Assembly (NCBI GenBank): GCA_937871605.1
Contig: CALMRM010000009.1
Coordinates: 14,470 to 19,562 of the forward strand
Direction: 5' to 3'
DNA from: an uncultured Terriglobus sp.
GTDB lineage: Bacteria; Acidobacteriota; Terriglobia; Terriglobales; Acidobacteriaceae
Length of the DNA: 5,093 nucleotides
Positions 1 through 5,093 of this stretch are shown here, one piece after another. Below the pieces are notes generated by a model. It ran no database searches. It worked only from the letters and a program-made list of their open reading frames with translations, and had not been told where the DNA came from. Position 1 is the stretch's first letter; the number at the start of each line of letters is the position of its first letter. Position numbers and translations under genes: made by a program.

Positions 1-499
1 CGCCCAGCATCAGCACCACGCCGAACTCACCCACGGTGTGGGTCAGGGTGAGCACCGCTGCGGTCAGTACTGCACCCTTTGCGAGCGGCAGGGCGACACG
101 CCAAAACCGGCGCAACGGGCCCGCGCCCAGCGTGGCGGCTGCGGACAAATACGCGGGATCGACCGCCCGCATGCCGGCCACCACGGGCTGCACCGCGAAG
201 GGCAGGCTGTAGGCAACGGATCCAACGACCAAACCGGTGTAGGAGAACGCCAGCGTGTGCCCCAAAAGCGCGGTCAGCCAGCGCCCCAGGTGCGTTTGCG
301 GCCCAAGGCCCCACAGCAGGTAAAAACCAAGCACAGTTGGCGGCAGCACCAACGGCAGAGCCACAAGCGCCTCCGCGACGAAGCGCCAACGACTGCTTGA
401 CAGCGCGATCCACCCCGCCAGCGGCAGGCCGAGCGCCAGCAGTACGACCGTGGTGGTGCACGCCAGCTTTCCCGTCAGCAAAAGGGCATCGCTGTCCAT
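1..499 (-). CDS. modB: Molybdate ABC transporter permease ModB (partial, C-terminus off left edge)
   Basis: This is the inner-membrane permease of the molybdate importer, which receives molybdate from ModA and is driven by the ATPase ModC. Reading the minus strand from the ATG at 499 gives 166 residues before the window ends. A TAG codon lies immediately upstream in frame, so this is the first possible ATG. Visible family features are a hydrophobic first segment (about residues 15-33), the LPLVLPPTVLGFYLL segment (48-62), which is typical of ModB, a cytoplasmic EAA-type loop (about 119-140, SAAATLGAGPLRRF and following residues) that docks to the ATPase, and the GEFGVVLMLG stretch (157-166) found near the end of the permease core. 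ModB proteins are usually about 220-230 residues, so roughly 60 residues are missing to the left. It follows modA by 33 bp on the same strand, indicating one transcript. modC is expected next, outside the window. I am confident of the family. Tungstate or sulfate specificity cannot be excluded from the permease alone, but the ModA neighbour supports molybdate. Confidence 0.93.
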   Translation of the reverse strand, partial: MDSDALLLTGKLACTTTVVLLALGLPLAGWIALSSSRWRFVAEALVALPLVLPPTVLGFYLLWGLGPQTHLGRWLTALLGHTLAFSYTGLVVGSVAYSLPFAVQPVVAGMRAVDPAYLSAAATLGAGPLRRFWRVALPLAKGAVLTAAVLTLTHTVGEFGVVLMLG

Positions 500-509
500 C
501 TATGCAGTG

Positions 510-515
510 CCTCGC
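510..515 (-). promoter_or_regulatory. Likely ribosome binding site of modB
   Basis: The minus strand reads GCGAGG here, ten bases before the modB ATG. This is a recognisable but slightly distant Shine-Dalgarno match. It lies in the 33-bp gap between the modA stop and the modB start. No promoter or terminator is apparent in that gap, which fits co-transcription. Confidence 0.5.
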
Positions 516-532
516 AAGCTGAGCAGCATGCC

Positions 533-1329
533 CTATTGTGCGGGCTGGAGACCCAGTTTGGGCAGGTTGTTCTGTACCTCGTCGCTCAGCATGAACTTGA
601 GCAGCTGGTTCGCGCCCCCCGCATTCTTTGCCGCCTTCAACACCACAGCGCACTGGCGAATGTTGGGGTACTGCGACGTAGGAAAGAGGACGAAGGTTCC
701 GGCCTCTTTATACTTCGGGGACACGGCCAGCGTCTCTGACATGAGTGCCAGTTCCGCGTTGCCGGTCAGTGCAAACTGTGCCGCCTGGGCCACGCTCTCC
801 GCCTGTTTCAGGTGTGGCTGCACATTTGTGTAGTAGTTCAGCTTCTTCAGCGCGGCCTCCGCGGCCCGGCCATATGGCGCGCGCTCCGGGTTGGCCATGG
901 CCACAGATTGCAGGTCCTTGCGCTCCAGCACCTCCAGGTGAAGCGGGTTGAAGCGCGAATCCTTGCGCGTCCAGAGCACCAGCAGGCCGTTGGCGTAGGG
1001 GGTGGGCTGCTTGGTTTCCGTCAGGTTCGCGGCCACCAGCTGCTCTGCAAAGTAGAAGTCGGCAGAAAAGAAGATGTCAGCGGCGAGGCCGTTCTGCAGC
1101 TGCTGCGCAATCGCGGCGGAGGAGCCGAACGTCACCTTGAGCTTGAGGCCGGTCGCGCGTTCGAAATACGGCCCAACCACCTGGAAGATCGGCTCCATGT
1201 CCGCGGCGGCAGCCACCCGCACCTCGCCGCCCTGTGCAGTTGCGGAGCGCTGAAACAGCACGGTTGCGGCAAGCACCACCAGCAGTACGGCACCCATGCG
1301 CTTCGCACTACGGTACCCTAGAGAAACCC

Positions 1330-1336
<7 letters not shown>
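533..1336 (-). CDS. modA: Molybdate ABC transporter, periplasmic binding protein ModA
   Basis: This is the secreted solute-binding protein that captures molybdate (possibly tungstate) and delivers it to ModB. From the ATG at 1336 the protein has 267 residues. It has a signal peptide with a basic n-region (YRSAKR), a hydrophobic core (about 14-28) and an A-T-A cleavage site near residue 34. The mature domain shows family blocks: VRVAAAADMEPIF (39-51), FGSSAAIAQQLQNGLAADIFF (70-90, the SSAxIxQQ and ADIFFSAD region), ANPERAPYGRAAEAAL (148-163) and SVAQAAQFALTGNAEL (181-196). The open frame continues upstream to 1489, but that part is antisense to thrC and has no family character. An alternative ATG at 1297 would remove the positively charged residues needed by the signal peptide, so I prefer 1336, although no strong ribosome binding site precedes either. 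With 1336, the first bases overlap the divergent thrC start. Compared with E. coli ModA as I remember it, the first ligand serine appears replaced (AAASL is AAAAD here), while a tyrosine in APYGR resembles other ModA subtypes. Its operon partner modB follows. Confidence 0.92.
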
Positions 1337-2679
<1,343 letters not shown>

Positions 2680-3657
2680 ATGGCGGAGGTTTGGAACGCA
2701 GAGGACGCGGAGGCGGGACGCAGAGGTCGCAGAGCACCGATTCGCCTGCGCTTGCCCGCCACCTCGGCCAACCTTGGCCCCGGCTTTGACGCGCTGGGCC
2801 TGGCCATGGCCTTTGCGCTGCACATCGACGCACGCGAGGCGGAGGCAACCACCATTGTCGCGACCGGCCGCAATGCTGCCCAGTGCGGCGACGTGGGCGA
2901 CAGCCTGGTCATCGCCACCTACCGTAGTGTGTTGGCAGGGCAGGGCATCGACCCGCCACAGCTGCACCTCGACCTCCACAACGAGATTCCGCTCGGCATG
3001 GGATGTGGCTCGTCAGCCGCGGCGCTGGTGGCGGGTGTGGCGCTGGCCTCCCATTTCGGCGGTCTGCGCTGGACCGCACAGCAAATGCTCACCGAGGCGT
3101 CGTTGCGCGAGGGGCACCCGGACAATGTTGCAGCCTGCGTGCTGGGCGGCCTGGCGGTGTCCTCCATGGCGCAGACGCCAGCCGGCGGTATCGTAGTGGA
3201 CGCACTGTCTCTCCCCCCGCCCGTGCCGTGGCAGGTGCTGCTGGCTATACCCGGGGCATTCCTGTCCACCAGCAAGGCACGGGCGCTGCTGCCAGACACC
3301 TACAGCCGGGCCGACGCCGTGAGCAATGTGCAGCGCGTCGCCATGCTGGTGGCAGCCTTTACCCAGGGCCGTGCAGACGTGTTGCAGCGCGCCATGGAAG
3401 ACCGGCTTCACCAGCCGTACCGCTCGGCGGCGTGCCCGTTGCTGGGCATGCTGCTGCCCTTGGCTGGGCGCAATGGGGTACTTGGCGTTGCGCTCTCGGG
3501 TGCCGGGCCGTCCGTGCTCCTGCTTGTAGAGCCCGCGGTAGACATGGCCGCGGCCCGCTCGTTCGTGCAGCAGCATCTACAGTCCAGCGGAGTTTCTGCT
3601 GACTCGGTCGAACTGGTCTCCACGACAGTTGCGGGCCCAGCGTTGCTAGCTAGTTAG
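2680..3657 (+). CDS. thrB: Homoserine kinase ThrB (GHMP kinase) with a repeat-derived N-terminal extension
   Basis: This enzyme phosphorylates L-homoserine with ATP to O-phosphohomoserine, the substrate of the ThrC encoded just upstream. The 325-residue product has all GHMP-kinase blocks: PATSANLGPGFDALG (26-40), the glycine-rich ATP loop PLGMGCGSSAAA (104-115), EGHPDNVA (144-151) and LSGAGPSVLLL (272-282). It also has homoserine-kinase-specific stretches such as RALLPDTYSRADAVSN (201-216) and DRLHQPYRS (241-249). Homoserine kinases normally begin a few residues before the first block, as in MxVRVRVPASSANLGPG. Here about 19 extra residues, MAEVWNAEDAEAGRRGRRA, precede it and are encoded by a short DNA repeat (see separate entry). 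No other ATG, GTG or TTG can serve without cutting the first beta strand; the first in-frame TTG is codon 25. The ATG directly follows the thrC TAG and no convincing ribosome binding site is seen, so translation is probably coupled to thrC. A hairpin terminator lies about 95 bp after the stop. Confidence 0.95.
   Translation: MAEVWNAEDAEAGRRGRRAPIRLRLPATSANLGPGFDALGLAMAFALHIDAREAEATTIVATGRNAAQCGDVGDSLVIATYRSVLAGQGIDPPQLHLDLHNEIPLGMGCGSSAAALVAGVALASHFGGLRWTAQQMLTEASLREGHPDNVAACVLGGLAVSSMAQTPAGGIVVDALSLPPPVPWQVLLAIPGAFLSTSKARALLPDTYSRADAVSNVQRVAMLVAAFTQGRADVLQRAMEDRLHQPYRSAACPLLGMLLPLAGRNGVLGVALSGAGPSVLLLVEPAVDMAAARSFVQQHLQSSGVSADSVELVSTTVAGPALLAS
2681..2734 (+). repeat. Degenerate 9-bp direct repeat (ACGCAGAGG family) at the thrC/thrB junction
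   Basis: Nine-base units are visible: TGGCGGAGG (2681-2689), ACGCAGAGG (2696-2704), ACGCGGAGG (2705-2713), ACGCAGAGG (2718-2726) and TCGCAGAG (2727-2734), separated by short spacers of 6 and 4 bases and otherwise contiguous. From memory, ACGCAGAGG-type tandem sequences occur as dispersed intergenic repeats in many Acidobacteriota and other large environmental genomes. When translated they give peptides such as NAEDAE, exactly as in this thrB N-terminus. That family match is recollection, while the repeated units themselves are directly visible. The repeat overlaps the thrB start region and encodes its first residues. Confidence 0.75.
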
Positions 3658-3727
3658 ATTACCTAATGGTTACCGCCGTGTCGTGACGAAGGTGCGGGCG
3701 TGGTGATAGTGTGATTCACGTAGAGAG

Positions 3728-3742
3728 ACCCTGGGGGAGGGT
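3728..3742 (+). other. Small hairpin upstream of the thr operon terminator
   Basis: ACCCT (3728-3732) and AGGGT (3738-3742) are exact inverted repeats around a loop of five G. The hairpin lies nine bases before the main terminator stem, in the convergent gap between thrB and the permease gene. It may add to transcript-end stability. By itself it has no T-tract and could be fortuitous. Confidence 0.35.
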
Positions 3743-3751
3743 TGATCTGCG

Positions 3752-3790
3752 AAGCGCCCGTTGATCTCTGCGTGAGGTCCGGGCGCTTTT
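3752..3790 (+). terminator. Rho-independent terminator of the thrC-thrB operon
   Basis: AAGCGCCCG (3752-3760) is perfectly complementary to CGGGCGCTT (3780-3788). Inside it, GATCTC (3763-3768) pairs with GAGGTC (3774-3779) with one G-T wobble, leaving a five-base loop TGCGT and a two-base TT bulge on the 5' side. The result is a nearly continuous 15-bp stem followed on the plus strand by a short T-run ending at 3790. The orientation suits thrB, which ends at 3657. On the minus strand the U-tract would be only two bases, so it is a weaker stop for the convergent permease gene. The T-run is short, which lowers certainty about efficiency. The octamer GTTGATCT occurs at 3741-3748 and again at 3760-3767. 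Confidence 0.75.
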
Positions 3791-3830
3791 ACGTAAGCGC
3801 TATCGCATACAGCAGGCACAAGGCTGCACG

Positions 3831-4643
3831 TCAGCGCTCTGCGGCGCGCGGATCGGCCCAGTCGCGCAGGGCATCGCCAAGGAACGAGAACGCCAGCACG
3901 CACAGCATCACCGCTGCGGCCGGGGCAGCGACGGTATGGGGCGCGTCGAAGAGGTGTGCCCGTGCGTCGTTCAGCATGGAACCCCAGCTGGCAGCGGGTG
4001 GCGGCACACCCAGCCCTAGAAAGCTGAGTGTCGCCTCTGCCATCACCGCAGCAGCCATACCCAGGGCCGCCTGTACGATCACCGGCTGGATGACATTGGG
4101 CAGAATGTGCCGTAGCAGCAGGCGCAGGTCGCTGGCGCCCAGGGCGCGTGCGGCTTCCACATATTCCCGTTCACGTGCAGCCATAACCTGCGCCCGCACC
4201 AGCCGGGCATAAGTCACCCAGCCGGAAAGGGTGAGTGCAAGAATGGCGTTCCGGGTACCCGGTCCCAGGAACGCCACAAAAGCAATCGCCAGCAGAATGC
4301 CCGGCATGGCCAGAAAGGCGTTCATCAGGTACACGTTGAGCACGGCATCGCGCCAGCCGCCATAGAACCCGGCAACGGCACCCACCAGCAGACCCAGCAC
4401 CAGCGAGCCGCTTACCACCGTAACCGCCACCAGCAGCGACAATCGCGCCCCAAAGAGCACGCGTGACAGTATGTCTCGGCCCAGTTCATCCGTTCCCAAC
4501 GGAAAGGCATGGCTGGGCGGCAACAAGCGCTGATCCAGGTGCAGCGCCGCGGGGTCATACGGCGCAAGCTCGGGTGCAAACAAGGCTGCCAGCACAAATA
4601 GCAGCAGCAAGCCCATGGCAACAAAGGTGACGCCGTGCCGCAT
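3831..4643 (-). CDS. ABC transporter permease, DppC/OppC family (lone gene)
   Basis: This is one half of the inner-membrane channel of a peptide/nickel-type ABC importer. The 270-residue product shows a first membrane segment (about 6-24), the family block HAFPLGTDELGRDILSRVLFGARLSL (45-70), further membrane segments (about 70-93, 104-127, 131-147, 185-208, 238-255), the EAA loop EAARALGASDLRLLLRHILPN (163-183) that docks to the ATPase, and TLSFLGLGVPPPAASWGSMLNDAR (205-228), which is diagnostic of DppC/OppC. Length is near the family norm (about 275-300), and the N-terminus lacks the longer cytoplasmic tail many members have. The ATG at 4643 is preceded by a GTGGA stretch that could serve as ribosome binding site. 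Such permeases normally follow a DppB-type partner on the same strand, but the upstream neighbour here is a divergent epimerase gene and the downstream neighbour is convergent thrB. The gene therefore stands alone, and its substrate (dipeptide, oligopeptide, nickel or other) cannot be told. Confidence 0.92.
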   Translation of the reverse strand: MRHGVTFVAMGLLLLFVLAALFAPELAPYDPAALHLDQRLLPPSHAFPLGTDELGRDILSRVLFGARLSLLVAVTVVSGSLVLGLLVGAVAGFYGGWRDAVLNVYLMNAFLAMPGILLAIAFVAFLGPGTRNAILALTLSGWVTYARLVRAQVMAAREREYVEAARALGASDLRLLLRHILPNVIQPVIVQAALGMAAAVMAEATLSFLGLGVPPPAASWGSMLNDARAHLFDAPHTVAAPAAAVMLCVLAFSFLGDALRDWADPRAAER

Positions 4644-4777
4644 GCTTCCACTCTAATATGGGCCAAACTGTAACATTCTGTGCCATCCATTTGCTTGACT
4701 TTTGCTACCTGCTTGGGGAGACTTGAGGCAGAGACGGACTCGCAGCAAGGAGCCGCTCATCACGAAACGAGGCTGGA
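4644..4777. other. Divergent intergenic spacer between the permease and epimerase genes
   Basis: This 134-bp spacer must hold the start signals of both flanking genes. It is visibly more AT-rich than the coding sequence up to about 4710. On the plus strand TTGACT (4695-4700) matches a -35 box, but the hexamer 17 bases downstream (GAGACT) is a poor -10. On the minus strand CATATT/TATTAG lies near 4653-4660 without a matching -35 box. I therefore do not call exact promoters. No palindromic operator or riboswitch-like fold was evident. Confidence 0.4.
4769..4772 (+). promoter_or_regulatory. Ribosome binding site fixing the epimerase start
   Basis: GAGG lies five bases before the ATG at 4778, an ideal Shine-Dalgarno spacing. 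It supports this start over any upstream codon and places the dinucleotide-binding motif the usual short distance from the N-terminus. Confidence 0.65.
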
Positions 4778-5093
4778 ATGGACCTGAAGCAGGAGCGGAT
4801 TGTTGTTGCCGGAGCGGGCGGCTTTATTGGCGGACATCTGGTCAGGAGCTTTCTGGAACAGGGCTTCAACGTGGTGGGCGCGGTAGACGTAAAGCCGCTT
4901 GACGAGTGGTACCAGGTACACCAGGGCAAGGAACTAAAGAATCAGACCCTGGACTTGAAGGACCTCGGGAATTGCCACACCGCACTACAGGATTCAACTG
5001 TGTGCTTCGACCTGGCTGCGGACATGGGCGGCATGGGCTTTATCGAGAACAACAAGGCTCTGTGCATGCTGAGCGTGCTGACTGGCACGCACC
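4778..5093 (+). CDS. NAD-dependent epimerase/dehydratase, GDP-mannose 3,5-epimerase-like (partial, C-terminus off right edge)
   Basis: The first 105 residues belong to an extended short-chain dehydrogenase/reductase acting on a nucleotide sugar. The Rossmann motif GAGGFIG (G12, G15, G18) lies right after the first strand RIVVAG. An acidic residue ends the second strand (VVGAVD, D37), as expected for NAD binding. LDLKDL (58-63) corresponds to the conserved Asp-Leu, and FDLAADMGGMGFIENN (77-92) follows. The AADMGGMGFI run is, to my knowledge, characteristic of GDP-mannose 3,5-epimerase, which turns GDP-D-mannose into GDP-L-galactose (and GDP-L-gulose). In other sugar epimerases this position usually reads HLAA followed by different residues. 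The catalytic Tyr-x-x-x-Lys and the rest of the active site lie beyond the window, so substrate assignment rests on the N-terminal signature. Full members have roughly 320-380 residues. It is transcribed away from the permease gene and probably begins a surface-polysaccharide or sugar-nucleotide cluster to the right (inference). Confidence 0.88.
   Translation, partial: MDLKQERIVVAGAGGFIGGHLVRSFLEQGFNVVGAVDVKPLDEWYQVHQGKELKNQTLDLKDLGNCHTALQDSTVCFDLAADMGGMGFIENNKALCMLSVLTGTH

Noticed and set aside
27..653. A 208-codon minus-strand open frame overlapping modB and the end of modA
   Set aside because: It lies in another frame of the ModB coding sequence, which has clear permease motifs. The product is low-complexity Ala/Gly/Arg-rich and not a recognisable protein.
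1234..1329. N-terminal extension of ThrC from an upstream ATG at 1234
   Set aside because: The added 32 residues are antisense to the ModA signal peptide and resemble no ThrC N-terminus. The ribbon-like domain begins right after the ATG at 1330.
2681..2734. Possible CRISPR or microsatellite array at the thrC/thrB junction
   Set aside because: The units are only 9 bp, nearly contiguous and without unique spacers, so this is a short degenerate tandem repeat and not a CRISPR array.
4695..4723. Sigma-70 promoter for the epimerase gene (TTGACT at 4695-4700)
   Set aside because: The -35 match is good, but the hexamer at the correct spacing (GAGACT) matches the -10 consensus poorly, so I do not call a promoter.

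Overview
This is a GC-rich bacterial chromosomal fragment with densely packed genes and strong G/C preference at third codon positions. It holds five protein-coding genes and part of a sixth arrangement boundary: a molybdate-uptake pair (modA and a cut-off modB, minus strand), a threonine-biosynthesis pair (thrC and thrB, plus strand), one lone DppC/OppC-type ABC permease (minus strand), and the beginning of a GDP-mannose 3,5-epimerase-like gene (plus strand) that leaves the right edge. I lean towards Acidobacteriota (Acidobacteriaceae-like). The reasons are the style of ThrC and ModA, the ACGCAGAGG-type dispersed repeat, and a bacterial GDP-mannose 3,5-epimerase homologue. This assignment is inference and not secure.

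Layout. Positions 1-499 (minus) are the N-terminal 166 residues of ModB. A 33-bp gap separates it from modA (533-1336, minus), the periplasmic molybdate-binding protein, so modA-modB is one operon and modC would be expected off the left edge. The modA start region meets the thrC start region head to head, and the two likely start codons overlap or lie about 32 bp apart, so each promoter must sit inside the other gene. thrC (1330-2679, plus) is followed without a single intervening base by thrB (2680-3657). Together they carry out the last two steps of threonine synthesis: ThrB phosphorylates homoserine and ThrC converts O-phosphohomoserine to threonine. A 173-bp convergent gap (3658-3830) holds a good hairpin terminator for the thr operon. 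The lone dppC-like gene (3831-4643, minus) comes next, then a 134-bp divergent spacer, then the epimerase gene from 4778.

Most notable points. (1) A short degenerate 9-bp repeat (ACGCAGAGG family) lies exactly at the thrC/thrB junction and is read through as an N-terminal extension of homoserine kinase. (2) The N-terminal zinc ribbon of ThrC is degenerate, with only one of the expected cysteines left. (3) modA and thrC have a head-to-head start overlap. (4) The dppC-like permease has no partner next to it. (5) The epimerase fragment carries the AADMGGMGF signature of GDP-mannose 3,5-epimerase, an enzyme best known from plant vitamin C synthesis. I see no mobile element, CRISPR array, tRNA or rRNA, and no clear sign of a wholly new multi-gene system.
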